In this document: in pieces, positions 48,400-60,793 of the stretch
Position numbering within the stretch: the stretch's first letter is position 1
Layout: every line of letters starts with the position of its first letter
Source of the DNA: Lineus longissimus
Taxonomy: Eukaryota; Nemertea; Pilidiophora; Heteronemertea; Lineidae
Assembly: GCF_910592395.1 (NCBI RefSeq)
Contig: NC_088315.1
Coordinates: 7,010,501-7,074,500, forward strand
Direction: 5' to 3'
DNA: 64,000 nucleotides
Position numbers and translations under genes: made by a program
Notes under the pieces: generated by a model
Database searches by the model: none
Told to the model about the DNA's origin: nothing
What the model saw: only the letters and a program-made list of their open reading frames with translations

Positions 48400-50680
48400 T
48401 GTCAGGAACGTGATGCGAAAGGAGGATGTTTCACGACATGCAACATAAGAGCAGTGACCAACCTTAACTGGTTCAGGGGTAGCGATATATGGCAATCCAA
48501 TGGGATCATATCGAACACAGAAAGATTCTCACCTTTCATCTTTTATAGAGGAATTAAGACACGGAAGTTTCTGAGAATTGATGTACCTTGCTTAAAGTGA
48601 TTAAAAAAGCCATTACTCCAGCTTTCATTACCAGCTCATGTTTGAACGACCAAGCCACCATTACAAAATCACCATCTTGTTCATTTTTGCAATTTTGTCT
48701 TGTCGCATCGTGAATGCTGATTTTCAATTATAGATTGTTTGTTGATCTTGCTCAGCACTGGCATGAGATGAAATTAATTACAAGACATCCCATTCAAACC
48801 AAGGTGGATTCTATCTACAAATCAAAGAGCAGTATCAAAGATTTGGGTTATGTGGGTGTTGGCTAGGTGGTTATGGTAGTATAGCCACACATCAGCCACC
48901 CTAAGCCAAATGCAAGGGCTCTAAGCATACTAACTATAGTTAATAATATGGTTAAATCATCAAAGACTCTCCAATGTTTCGTAGCCCTGATGCAACCTCA
49001 ACTCAAAGCGATTCAACAGGCTGCAATTTCTTGTTCTCATTATTGCCTAGAGTTGCGTGACTGTCCAATCAGGCTGCAATCATAAACTCGTTTACTCGCT
49101 TATTTGTAACATTAGTAGCAAGTAGTAGAATCCTTGGGGGATAATCACCAGCGCCCAAAGCTGTAGTATGTGATGGCAAGATATCAACAGGCCATCTATG
49201 CAGACATGCTCAGATTCTTAATTGTTCTACAAATGTCCACCTTTGGGCTTTAACATGTTTAAGCGACATCAACAAAACAACGGGCATCAGGTAAGTTCTG
49301 GTCAGGTTCTGACTTCTTAATGTTGAGGGATATAAGCCAAGTAAGCTTCATATGGGAACACCAGTGTCAGAGCTGCCAAAGATCCTAGTATAGAATGAAA
49401 GATTTTCATGTCAGTGGCAATCTGGAGAACAAACTTAGATCAGTGTCTGATCAAGTCCTAAGAACACGGCAATACTTTTCCAATAGCCATCCATCTGACA
49501 AAGTTGTTGCAGTCATTTCCAACTTAACAATTACCTTCTTCACCTGGAACACCATCATAAGATTAGAACAATGAAAAGGGCAAAATGACTATGAACTGGC
49601 TAAAGCAGGCAGTATAGTAAACATTCATATGGATGGATATATCGCTTCAAATCAGCTATAATTCTCTCAAATCATTAACACCAATTTTGACATTTATCAG
49701 AAAGCACAAGTACCCTCCAGCAGAATACTTCCGGGCAATTTTGCATTTATCACTGGGCATGGCTGTTAGGCTGTCATTTAGGTTTTAGGTCAGTTAATTT
49801 GGCAAACACAATTCAAATATGAAGTTTACAACAGTACTGAAAATAAGAGCAAAGGGACACAAGCCCTCAAGGCTTTCCACGCTTGATGCTGCAGTGGAAA
49901 GTTGCACTCGATCACTAAACCCCAACAAAATCGAATTGCATTAAAAAAAGATTAATTCTCCACTCAAGTCTGCAAAGCAATTTCCCATTGACATCAACAG
50001 ATATGAACTCACTAGACAGACATGGTACAATGAATATGAAATTTAACACCACTGGACCAATATCATGGCATCCCCCTGGGGTTGCAGAAAGCATGATTGG
50101 ATGGATTGTATGGCTATCCAGAGAGCCATCATCATGGTTAACACCTACTTGCGTGATAGTTATGTGTGAAAAAAACATTTTGAAAAGATACAGTGTCACA
50201 CAGAGAGTCACCAACTGCTAGTAACAGCTTTGTTATTGTAATTTGCTTCAGTTTCGCCACTGCCCATACCCTGTTTAGATATAAAAAGGCGCTTTGTGGA
50301 TACAGAAGATTTAGCGAAGAAGGTTGGTACTGAATTGTGTAGGTCAGCAGCCCCCTAAAGCAGTAACTTTTGCACACCAGCTAGTCCTCTTTTAGTTTTT
50401 CTGGCTATTTCCTGTCTGACCATTTTCTTGTCGTTATTGCCCATGATTGCCTAGGAAAAGAATATCTTTTGTGAGAATCTGAATGTTAACGACTGGCCCC
50501 ACACCATGTGCACAAAAGACTAGCTCCAAGGAGCCACTGGTCAAAAGTGCTTGCTGCGTCAGAACCCCAACCTCAAGCAATATCCGTCTAAACTAAAGTC
50601 ACTGCAGCCACCAATCCCACCGACTGGTATAAATTGTCAACTATCTTGACAGCGACAGGGACTGGCAATATGTGCAAAGG
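48400..50680. other. No supported gene
   Basis: AT-rich sequence. Opposed frames at 49915-50377 are mutual shadows with no recognised content. Confidence 0.4.
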
Positions 50681-50790
50681 AGATGCTGTGGTCAAGAGGC
50701 TTAGATCAGACTCTTGACTAGCAGTCAAGAGGTCCCTGGTTTGACCACCACAGCCAGTATGAGACTCTATACAATACAATACAATAAAAA
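50681..50790 (+). mobile_element. tRNA-like SINE head with A-rich pentanucleotide tail
   Basis: A 70-base segment (50685-50754) has tRNA size and perfectly pairing 7-base ends GCTGTGG and CCACAGC. It contains a 9-bp foldback CTCTTGACT-AGC-AGTCAAGAG at the anticodon-arm position and a GGTTTGACCAC close to the polymerase III B-box. The T-arm does not pair properly, so it is not a working tRNA gene. The text TTGACTAGCAGTCAAGAGGT resembles heads of tRNA-derived SINEs. A short ATACA-type tail follows at 50769-50790, though this tail may instead belong to the LINE on the other strand. Confidence 0.5.
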
Positions 50791-50837
50791 CTTGTAAGGC
50801 GCTCAAATCCAGCAATTAAACTGTTCGAGTGCGCCCC

Positions 50838-51032
50838 CTAGCGAGCAAAGTACCTCTGAAATAGGACCGTCTTTAGAGTGTTCCTGAAAGCAAGGAGTGA
50901 CTCTAGGCCAGGAGTGCTCAGATTGTCGCGCTTGTTGAGCAGCTCGTCCGTGGTGTAGTAATGAAAGGATAGACTGGGGTTAAAGTGTAAAAGTAAAATA
51001 ATAACCTGTTGTAGTTGATATCGACCATAAAC
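50838..51032 (-). pseudogene. 3' end of an L2/CR1-type LINE ORF2 (C-terminal tail)
   Basis: The minus strand is open for 64 codons to a TAG at 50838-50840. Its end reads TTDELLNKRDNLSTPGLESL, then LAFRNTLKTVLFQRYFAR. The pattern F-x-x-x-L-K-T-x-L-F followed by an aromatic residue is the usual last motif of L2/CR1-type reverse transcriptase proteins, downstream of the catalytic domain, which is absent here. After the stop, minus-strand sequence AGCGCCTTACAAG, then a TTTTTATTGTATTG-type run, looks like an L2-style 3' untranslated end and simple-repeat tail. The copy is 5'-truncated, as most LINE insertions are. Upstream of the TAG at 51033-51035 no further homology is evident. Confidence 0.6.
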
Positions 51033-51035
51033 CTA

Positions 51036-54000
51036 TATATAACTTTAACTTTTAACTTAGACTTTCAAAGACTAGTTGCCGCTTGTCAGCCCAGAATATC
51101 AATCTTACAACCAACCCTAGAAACAATGAGACCCAAGGGAAACCTAATGCTGCCCTTACCATTAAAGGTTGTGCGCCAAAATTACTGGCAGAGGAAGATC
51201 GATGGATTCCCCAAGAACAAACTGATGAGGTCTGGCCCAGCATGCACAGTAAATGTCCCCAACTTCCACCTTACATGCAGCTTCAAACAATTAGGCTGAA
51301 CGTCAAGAGAATGTGAATATTAAGAACACCCTAGAGAACCATCAAATTATCACTATCTCATATACCATTTCCTATATCATCCTCTGAACAAACAGCAATA
51401 ACATGAACATTAGGTTGTTTCAACATGACCAAGACGGTGTAGCAATCAGCAAAGGTATGTGTGGGTGTGGCGAGACAATGAGGTGTTCTTTGGCCAAAGT
51501 GAAATCTCCAAAGAGCTTTCGAAGTGGTCAGCAAATACCATTGTCACTTTGTGGGGTTGAGAAATGATTGAAGCTGGTATTCATTATGTCGTCACGCTCC
51601 TAAACAATGCTAAACAAGTTGCCCATCTCATTTTTCCATGTTTTGAGAAAAACGAAAAAAACAATCCGATATACTAATAAATCGATATTTATTCATGAAT
51701 ATATTTGGAAACATTAATTTATTACATAACAGCCCGTAGTGACTTTTAGGCAATTTTCATATGACTTAAGCAATTTTACAGCCTGAGATAGGCAAAACGA
51801 TTGTCAGAATCAGTGACTTAGGCATTTTTCACCTCTTTGACAAAGTAACTCAATTCATTTGTGACACAGTAGATAAACTGCAAAAGTATTTAATTTGCTG
51901 ATAATAATCAGTGATATGATTTGCCTACTCGGAAATCGTACTTGGGTCATTTTACGATTAGATCAAACATTTGTCCTGAAAAAGGCTGATTGAATTCAAT
52001 GCAAATTGAACGGCAAACAAATTGTGTGGGATCAAACACACAGATTCTTCAAAAGCAGACATCTGATCTGATGTTTTTTTCACATCAGCTCTCTTGAACA
52101 GTGATTGGCAAGAACTCGATACTTCCTACTGGTGCCAGTGATATGTCATGAATTCGTATTTTATCTGGGTGGGAGGTAAGAGGAACAATGGTGTATCTGC
52201 TGCACGAACTTGGAACAGGAAATGTGCAAAGCTTTGTGAAAATAAGCACATCCAATGGCTTGGGTTGAATAAGTTAGTTTGCAAAAAATATATGAAGCAA
52301 AGGAGTTAAGCAACTCAAAATGTGGGGTTTAGATACATGTAGGTGAACCTATATTGCACTGGGCTGGAAGTTTGGAACAAGTGTACTTCCTTTATGCGAA
52401 CTGTCTTTTACAATAATGCAAAGAAAATATATGAAGCCCAAGAGTAAGTGTGGTTAAATAGGAGAGCCAGCAGAAGGGATGACACACACCAGACTTCAGA
52501 CTGACAGTGTTCGGCTGTAAATAAATGTTACATGCATCGAGATCAGGATAAACATGGATAGTTTGATGCAGACAACTGACATATGAACCTTCACATGAAC
52601 TGGTCTGTTTTTCACATACTCTTCCTAACTTTGAATACAAACAGGAAACGTCCTAGGTGGACCTCTGTTAAAGTGATTAAAGCAATGATCTGAAGTCAGT
52701 ATTTCACCTAAGCTCAAAGGAATGTTCTCTCCTCTGTAGTTGTTGATATGCATTCAGTAATTCAATATGTCTTGATTTCTGTCCAAACATTTTCAACTAG
52801 TTTTCAAACATATTTTCAATCTCCAAAACATCAAACTAATATATAAATACATCCACTGAGAGTGATTACCAATTCTGCTTTAAAAGTAAATCGTTTTTGA
52901 ATCACATTTGGCTGATGAAAAACAAATTGATGTACATTACTATGGTTAGACAATTCTCACAGGGGATTTGCGTCAGAAATATTGCCTGGATAATTCCACA
53001 ATACACTCTCCCTGGGGATTGCTGTTTATTTAAAATCAGACGCTCATATATCTATTCATATCAAGGCTGCCACAATCAGGGAGACCTCATTGCTTTAAAA
53101 GTTGAGTAAAAGCACTGCTTTAGACAGTGGAGAATGATTTGTAGTTGGAGTCAAGTGTCTATCGATTTCGTTGCATACAACTCATTTTTCAAATGTCATT
53201 CGAGTGCGAATATATAGTCTTCTCCAGGCTGTTATGATGTAACATCAGTGATAATGATGAGTTCTATCTAGAGCATCTTTAAGCAAGGCTATTCTGTCAT
53301 TACAGAAAATCATCAAGTTCATCTGATTATCTCAGCGAATACATATAAAGATAAGATATTTGAATGGGGTTTTCACCAAAGGGACATTTTCCTGATATTT
53401 GGCGCGTGTGAAAACATCTGAATAATGCATGGCATATTATATGAGAAAACAATATCCCTCAGAAACCAAAGACAAGAAGTTCAAGCCAAATCGAAAGCGC
53501 CTCCAAGGAAACCGCTCCTCATCAAATACACTTAGTTCAGAGTTCCCTTGGCTGATTTCGATATTCTAAGCATGGTCACTGATATTAGCAAAGTGAGAAA
53601 GGTCGGAATTTGGGAAGGGGGATAATGTGTTGTCTATCTTATGAATGTCAATATGATCAGAATCAAATATAAATAAAAGTGAGTGTGTTATTCAAGAAAC
53701 GTGTTGTATTTATCTTTAATGTTCCACTTGTGGACTTGATACTTGATAAGGTGGCCTACCCTCAATACAGTTAGGGTCAAAATGGCCATATAGCATTTTA
53801 GAGATGTCATTATTTTTCGCCCGAACTCAAGTTATTTTGCATGGACCTCAATGGTTTAATGCCAATGATTTAATTGCAAGGAAATGTTGAAAAAAGAGAG
53901 GAACAGAATATATGTATTTTGTTGTTTGAATCAAAAGACACGACCAGGCTTTCACAAAAAGTGGTGTCATTGATATCACTCGGAGCAAGCCATGAAGGAC

Positions 54001-55135
54001 AGAGCTCATTATTTAGAAATGCAACAAAACCTCAGGTATATTATGTCCCAATATCAGTTGCAAAGAACTGTTGAAAAAAAGGAGAAAAATGTGTATCTTG
54101 GATCCCGATTGTTGGTTCCATCATGAGTCAAATGCTTGAATACCACAATGACCTTCCCACATAACCTATTTGCCCACATGCACTCCCTGCATATTGATGA
54201 CAGCCAAGGTATCTTGAACAATCTTAAGGCACATAACAACATGCTCATCAATGAGGAAAAATGCAACATTTCTTCATTCTTTTGACATGCCAACCGACAA
54301 TCCTGACGTCCCGAGGATGTTATCACAACAAAACAGCCATTAGTTCTCATTCCAACTACTTCTGAGTGCCTCCAGTGAGGTTTCTACCCATGTTAGATTG
54401 ATAGGTTTTTCTCCTTTTTTCAACTGATGACAGTAAGATACCATACAGGGATCATGACACAAGATGGTCTCTGAAGAGACATTAATACCACATAATAATA
54501 TGAAAAGACCAACTACACTGTTTCTTGCTTGGTAGGGGTCGATATTATCAAGATTTGCCTCGATAACTCATTGGACTAGGTGCAAGCAGGTTTTGTTTGA
54601 AGACAATAGACCAAGTATTTGTCTAGGCCTGATTTCTGAGGGGCAAAATAGCATACGACAATCGAGTTCAACCTGGAGTAGGCTTGGTTTTGCAAAACCG
54701 ACATCATAATGACTGACTTAAAAACTGTCATTTGGTTATAATTTTTGACAGCAAATACAACAGTGATAAGCATTCATGTTAGAAACAAAGTAAGAGAACG
54801 TTAAAGCAAGGGTAATTGCCACATATTTTCGTCAGCTTATCTTGCCTTCATAAATCAAAGCACTTCTGGGTATTTTTTCAAATAAGACAAATGTCTTGCA
54901 AGAATACAGATATCAAATCTGAGAAGAAACACAAAGGCACTCTCAAACAACCTAATGTCAAATGACGCCTAGTTTCTGTTTTGATACCATCATCTGTTGC
55001 TTAGTTGGTATCAGCATCACAAAAGCTAGGTGAGAAAGCACATGCCATATCCATTACCATAGAGGAACAAATGCTTCCTTTGGTTTCTTCATTGTCTTGT
55101 TGGCTTAGCCGGTTCTTCATGTAAAGTACAAGAAG
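51036..55135. other. No supported gene
   Basis: Opposed frames at 51015-51316 overlap each other and are not recognised. The rest is AT-rich and featureless to my reading. Confidence 0.4.
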
Positions 55136-55748
55136 TTAACAATACTTTTGCCTTGACTTTTGCAAACTATTGTTGATTGCTGGCATGCAGTCTGAGTAAA
55201 CAGCAGAGGTATATGCACTGACATTCATCAGCATACCACTTAATGTCCTTATGTCACTTAGCAGAAGATCCTTCCAGTAGGTTGCAGGAAGTATAAAACT
55301 TTTATTTGTCATCTTAGCCGAGATTGATAGAGCGAGCCATTTTTGTGGAGAAAAGATGAAAAAGAGCATGAGATACTTGGAACCTCTCAACACACTTTTG
55401 GTCAACACTTGTGCATAGAAACACAGTATGACTTTGAAACACCAATTAAAATATTTAAAACTCAAAGGGTAGTGCTTCACGAAAATAACCTTCAGGTCCA
55501 CAGATTCACAAGAACTCTTGCTCTGTAAAGTCATTAATTATACATTTCTTTCTCAGTGAATTTTCTTCTGCAGTCTTGCCACATCCGACAACTTTGCCAA
55601 TCAAACCTAATCCCACATTCACCTTCAAGTGAAAATCTTTTATAATTCTCAAACATCCCGGGAACGTCAGAGCAAAGAGAGATCCCTTGGGTAAATGAAT
55701 GGCAAATGTCAATTTCTCACCTGGAGTTAAAAGATCAGAACAAAGCAA
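55136..55748 (-). other. Two overlapping minus-strand open frames, including the longest in the window
   Basis: Frames at 55506-55748 (80 codons, for example GSLFALTFPGCLRII) and 55136-55534 (132 codons, for example ATYWKDLLLSDIRTLSGM) overlap in different registers. The longer one is about what chance predicts for 64 kb at this base composition. The upstream frame has a CAG-GTGAG donor-like site near its start (about 55722). Neither resembles a family I know. They could be decayed coding sequence with a frameshift, but evidence is thin. Confidence 0.15.
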
Positions 55749-57781
55749 AGTAAAAATTATAAATCTAAGACATTAAAGGCTGTATCACCATAATCCACTT
55801 TTTCTAAGACTTGCTCTTAATTTCTTACTAAAACTTATTTTCCTGGTTTGCAACAATCAAAGGTAATTCGATTTTTTAGTTACATCTAGAAGGAGATTCT
55901 TTAACACCCAACAAATTTGTCTCTCCTTAGGCATATTTTATGAAAGAAGCATTGACTGATAATCAGGACGACTGACATCATGATACATGTAACAGAAGCT
56001 GTGTTGTAACACTAAAATACAGAATAGAGAGGAGAGCAAAGGTAGTGGGGACGTGTCACTTTGAAAGATGATGCATTCACATTACCCTAGTTAAAGCTGC
56101 CACCCACACAGACAAGCGAAGGTGTTTTTTATTCAACTCATGCAACCCACTGCGCCCAAGACAAGTTTGTTGTGGGATAAACTGCTTGTCAATCAATCAG
56201 GCCAAATCAATAATTAGTGCACGTAGAAGCCAAGATTGATTCTTTTCACTGGTAACTGCAATTACACCTACCGAAAAGCAAGATCAATGCAGTTAAAACA
56301 GCAGCTGCGGAAGATGCAGGTAATGCAATTAATGAGTTTTCTGGACTCATTCATATAGGAAAGTAGATGGAGGGAGGTCTTTCCCCTTGGAATAGATTCA
56401 ACTTATCCTAGACATTGGCGTGTCTCTTTGACATAAACACTTACAATAACATTGCATGTTACAGAAATGCTTTGAAGTTTTGTAAAATGTTGGATGTCAT
56501 GCAACAACGATAAGTGTTCATTCCCATCATACAGGAAACCTCTGAGTACAAATTAAGTCGAAATTTCATATTTTTGGCACTTTCCATTAAAAAATCAGCT
56601 AACATCAGTTTAGCATCTGGGTTTTGCCACTATTACGGCTATTTTGTGGTCGATACCAAGTCAATTGATATATTAGTGAATTAACCAATGCATGTGAACA
56701 GTTTTACGTTGGGCATCATGGAAGACGGCCTTATATTGTTTTGTTGGTTTTTTTTCCAATTTGTTAACTCTCTCATGCAGTCAGTCATATGGCATTTGGG
56801 CATTCCCTTGACAAAACACACTACAATTCAGTGCAGATAAACTGGCAGATCCAGATCGATATGCCCTCAGCAGCGGTGGATATGTGTCAATAACTGACAA
56901 ATAAGCATCATTCCAGGGTTACTGATAATGAGTGCACCACCCTGTGAATTGGCTCATTAATATAACTGGCTGACACATTGCAGAGAGGGAGGTCTTATAG
57001 ATATATAATATCACCAACATAGAGTCACTCTCTGTAGCTAACTACATGCCAATTGTTCCACATTAGAGGTGGAAAATGTTGCTTCCAGCTCACATATACA
57101 TTTGAAAGAGGGATCTAGTGGTGGCACGGGAGTGCTAAAGAACCTATTAAGCAGATTTCCCAAATACAACTAATGTATGAAGACTGATTGTCATTGCCAA
57201 GACTGTATTAGTTGTGCTAAATAGAGTAAGCACGATACTAGTGATCAACAAATATTTCCACCACAAAGGATCGCATATGAATGCAACTTCTGCAAACTGA
57301 TGTTAGTTATAACTATCACAAATAAACGACTCTTGCAGAAGCTGAATTTCAAATGGAGTCCAAAATCAAATGGGACATGTTTTATAAAATTTCTCCTGAA
57401 AAACATATTACTAGTTGAAAATGAGGTACCAGTATTTGATAAAAAGAAATAAGAATATCAACCAAGAAAAAATGTAAATCCTATTGATCTTGATCAGTGC
57501 ATTTCAACTAGATTTCCTTTTGACATGCGGGACCAGTCACAGAAGTATTACAAGAGGCCACCAAAACTAGCTATTTGAACTAACTGCTATCTACTTTACT
57601 GCTATCTGTTATGAAAAATTACAATTTGCACTAGCTTATTTGGATATAACATTATTACCAGATCATTTCATTTTTTAGTTTAAAACTGTCACTCACCTTT
57701 AATGCATAAAATTTCAGGGAGTATTCCTAAATAATAGAAACACATATTCCAAATACGTTGCAAAGTAGTCGAGTCCTACAG
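55749..57781. other. No supported gene
   Basis: AT-rich sequence. On the minus strand TTATTTAG, 30 open bases (57697-57726, reading EYSLKFYALK) and a strong AAAG-GTGAGTG donor form a possible micro-exon; I could not join it in phase to the frame at 57782-58029. Confidence 0.35.
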
Positions 57782-58029
57782 TCAAAACCCCAAAGTACAC
57801 CTTTCTGCTAGTCCTCTACGATCATCGGCAGTCACTATATCGATAAACCAATCCGCTGATGTATCCGTCACTAGGCTAAGCTGGGAATGATGCCGTAGCG
57901 CAGAAATGCCGCCACTAGCAATAACTACGTATGGTGCTAACCAATCGCACTGGCTTTTGGCGGCGATGTCATCTATGCCTTGATGACAAATCGATGTGAA
58001 GCAATCAAGAATCTTTGTTCGGCCCCAAT
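57782..58029 (-). CDS. Candidate exon or element relic in a CpG-rich block
   Basis: From a fair acceptor (TTCATTTCCAATATCAG, then 58029) a minus-strand frame is open to TGA at 57782; a possible donor, AAAG then GTGTAC, sits at 57795-57800. The peptide includes WGRTKILDCFTSICHQGIDD, CDWLAPYVVIASGGIS and SADWFIDIVTADDRRGL. GC content is near 50% with many CpGs, unlike the surrounding DNA. The upstream sequence 58033-58271 is open in a different frame (KKAINIVIGSPGIRQNN onwards), so a single frameshift would join about 150 codons. No domain is recognised. Exon, decayed transposon gene and chance are all possible. Confidence 0.22.
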
Positions 58030-58220
58030 CTGATATTGGAAATGAACCACATGAACCCAATCACTTCTCCTATATTTCCCTGAAAGATATTTTTCACAAA
58101 ACGATCGTGGACGAGAGTTTCGAATAATTGATCTGGGATGCAAGCATTGTAATTTGCATGATTATTTTGTCTGATACCAGGGCTCCCAATTACAATGTTA
58201 ATTGCCTTTTTAATGTGTTT

Positions 58221-58247
58221 GGGAATGGGAAGGGAGGGAGGGGGGGG
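58221..58247 (+). repeat. G-quadruplex-type G-run cluster
   Basis: Four or more runs of at least three G with one- to three-base spacers, ending in eight G. It fits the standard G3N1-7 rule. It lies between two CpG-rich blocks. Confidence 0.65.
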
Positions 58248-58525
58248 CAAAATTAAAAATGGAATAAACAAAATAGACCAAACCCCAAATTTGTATGCTT
58301 TGTGTTTATCCAGGGCTTCTCCAAGCTACATCTTAACTTCCAGTATTGGCATTACAATGTGATGTTAGATACAACATGACGATGCAACAGGAGGGAGACA
58401 CTGCTAGTACGAATCAACCTAGATACACAGATGGTGACTGAATTGAGCAACTTAGATTTTGTCTACTCCAATGTCTATACCAATCATAGGTTCTAGTATT
58501 TGGAGATTGACTGGTGTAACCATCA

Positions 58526-58738
58526 TATTAACTAATACCACTGTGAAACGTAAAGAGGGCTGACTTGTCCCGTACGCGATTTAGACCGTTGTGATTGAGC
58601 GTTGCGTCAATCAGTGTCAATACCGTTGCATTGTCCAAAAGTCGCTGCGTCATCCGTGGATTCGGTCACGTCGGGTTGACCCGTGGTGTCGCTCTTCGTG
58701 GAGAGACGTTCCCTAACTAATATTATTAACTAATACCA
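58526..58738. mobile_element. CpG-rich insertion of about 183 bp between 15-bp direct repeats
   Basis: TATTAACTAATACCA occurs at 58526-58540 and again at 58724-58738. The enclosed sequence has a dense CpG content, including CGTACGCG, unlike the AT-rich flanks. A 15-base duplication suggests target-primed (LINE-driven) insertion of a SINE-like unit, although no poly(A) tail or clear polymerase III boxes are visible. A partial further copy, TAACTAAT at 58713-58720, just before the right repeat may be a 3' tail unit. Confidence 0.5.
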
Positions 58739-60318
58739 GTCTGCATCACCAGGTGACAATTTGGGGTATGTCACACAAGTGGCTGGATGATAAGGCACTA
58801 TGCACAGAAAGAAGACAAATTCACAACGGGGCTTAAATATCGCAATTCCAAAAATTCATCAGATCATTTAACTAATGTTAGACGCATTTGCTAATGTCCT
58901 TAGGCAACAGGCTAGCTTAGCTCATTGCATAAGCTTAAGAAGTTGCCATGTTGAAATTGCTTCAGGCATACATGGATCACTTCTGCTTGCATGCAACTGC
59001 ATGTGACATACCTGACGAGATATGTAAAGAAAATGGCACATGCTGCAACTGAGAGAAAACAACCTTGAAATCAACAGCAGCCAGCTATTTCCATAAATGA
59101 GCACTACTCAAATGAAAATTGCAAATCAACCAGTTATCGAGCAAGAAAAATGTGAAATAACGCATTCCACAAGATTGAGTTAGTGGATAATGAGACACCA
59201 TAAAATAAGTTTTATCACGTGTTGTTGGAAGGAATTTGAAGTGACAATGCTGTCATTGAAGAATTTATAGAATAATTCAACAGATGCAAGATTCTAATGC
59301 ACTAATCGGAAATTGTCATTCTGTGGCATGCAAGTTGGGTCATGGAGAATTACAATTATTTGCATGGGATATTAATGGATATGATTATACCAGATTCTTC
59401 ATATTGGAAGTCAGAATTATCAGCACTTGCTCTCATTAACAAATTTGAAGGAGGCAACCAATATCACAAGTGACTAAAAATGAAACTAATCAAGCAGGTT
59501 CTGCAGAATTCTAAAACCATTTTATCCAGGATATGAACTGTGCTAATTTGCAGTTGGGCCCATCAGCAATCTCAATTCATCTATCATGATCCCAGTAACA
59601 ATTTCAACAATATTAAAAATACAATAATCAATACAACCAAGAACCAATATTTCACTAGTATTAACGAAATTGATTTCACTGATATGAATTTGATCAAAAC
59701 CTGGTCTCATCTATAATTTCCTAATGTGTGGGTAAAAACCTTGAATAGCATATACTGAGTCAGATACCTTATATATATAGTATAATAGATATACAAAAAA
59801 AACAGGAGTTCCATAGTGAACAGTAGGCCTTTTTGATAACTATAAACTTCAAAGGCTCTGACATTTTGGGCAAATTATTCATTAATACTGGAAATGTTCC
59901 TATAATAGCATGAAGTAGAAAATACATCACCTTTTTCTAAGACATGAAAAATTTCCTGGGAGACCGGGCCAAGCAGTCAGACACATCATCCTTAGAAAGT
60001 TAGCGGGTGGGTTACCTTGTTTACATTTGACAGATTCTGCTCCAGCAGAAAGAGCTATTCAAAACTTTTTGACAGCCTCATCCATCAATTACTAGTTAAA
60101 GGAGGTAGCATATCTGTCTAGACACACAACAAAATCATTGATCCATTACATTTAGATTACTCAGGGTTGATAAGCATGTCCTGCATGTGTGTTAAAAAGA
60201 TCAACAAAAGGTTTACAGAAGAACCTCTGAACGATATTTGACTATAAGCCCGAATCAAACTTAATTTTCTTTCAAAAGCAAGAAAAGCAATTTTCAAAAA
60301 CTGAATCTACTTTTTCAG
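58739..60318. other. No supported gene
   Basis: AT-rich sequence. The run TATATATATAG near 59770 is simple AT repeat. Possibly intron of the candidate terminal exon that follows. Confidence 0.4.
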
Positions 60319-60633
60319 ATCCATCTGTGCCATGACCATGGCCAAGCCATTGGTCATGTCAACCAAAGAGGAAGAAAGAATGAGAAGGAGGAGGCCAACA
60401 ATGTTGGTGATGTGTGTTTACCAAGAACAAGGAAGCACCATTGGCTGAAAGATCAGGAGGAGGAAACCGTTAACAAGTTTATGGAAAAACATCCAGCAAA
60501 AGGCATGGGTAAAAAGCACCCACTTTCAGAGAAGTTTATCACGACGTCCATCAGCCAGAAAACAATCCCTTGTTCAAATACATCTTCCAAAAACCAAAAC
60601 ATTTTGCAAAAAGCTCTTCCTATTATTGGTTAA
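60319..60633 (+). CDS. Candidate 3' terminal exon with poly(A) signal downstream
   Basis: A pyrimidine-rich acceptor CTACTTTTTCAG precedes 60319. One frame is then open for 104 codons to TAA at 60631-60633. The peptide is hydrophilic and strongly basic: IHLCHDHGQAIGHVNQRGRK, then EKEEANN, CLPRTRKHHWLKDQEEETV, FMEKHPAKGMGKKHPLSEKF and a serine/asparagine-rich end. AATAAA at 60788-60793 is a well-placed poly(A) signal about 155 bases after the stop. The frame is actually open from 60265, so the acceptor choice is inference. No earlier exon has been found upstream and no family is recognised. The acceptor, the length and the poly(A) signal together make this one of the better coding candidates. 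Confidence 0.33.
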   Translation: MHLCHDHGQAIGHVNQRGRKNEKEEANNVGDVCLPRTRKHHWLKDQEEETVNKFMEKHPAKGMGKKHPLSEKFITTSISQKTIPCSNTSSKNQNILQKALPIIG

Positions 60634-60787
60634 GAATCAAAAGAGACAAACATCTTCATAATTGACTCAAGTGAGATGCACATCAATAGCTAATGGAACA
60701 TTTGTCTAAAATGTCCATTTATAATTTCATTTTTCAAGCTTTTTCAGAGAATAATGGATGTCTCGAATGACATCCTCCTTAGTAACC

Positions 60788-60793
60788 AATAAA
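60788..60793 (+). promoter_or_regulatory. Poly(A) signal AATAAA after the candidate terminal exon
   Basis: Canonical hexamer 155 bases after the TAA. In AT-rich DNA this hexamer also occurs by chance. Confidence 0.3.

Noticed and set aside
50685-50754. Functional tRNA gene
   Set aside because: Acceptor-like ends pair, but the T-arm does not form and the anticodon arm is over-long; a SINE head fits better.
55136-55534. Longest open frame in the window (132 codons)
   Set aside because: At this base composition one or two frames of this length are expected by chance in six frames of 64 kb; no domain seen. Kept only as a weak note.
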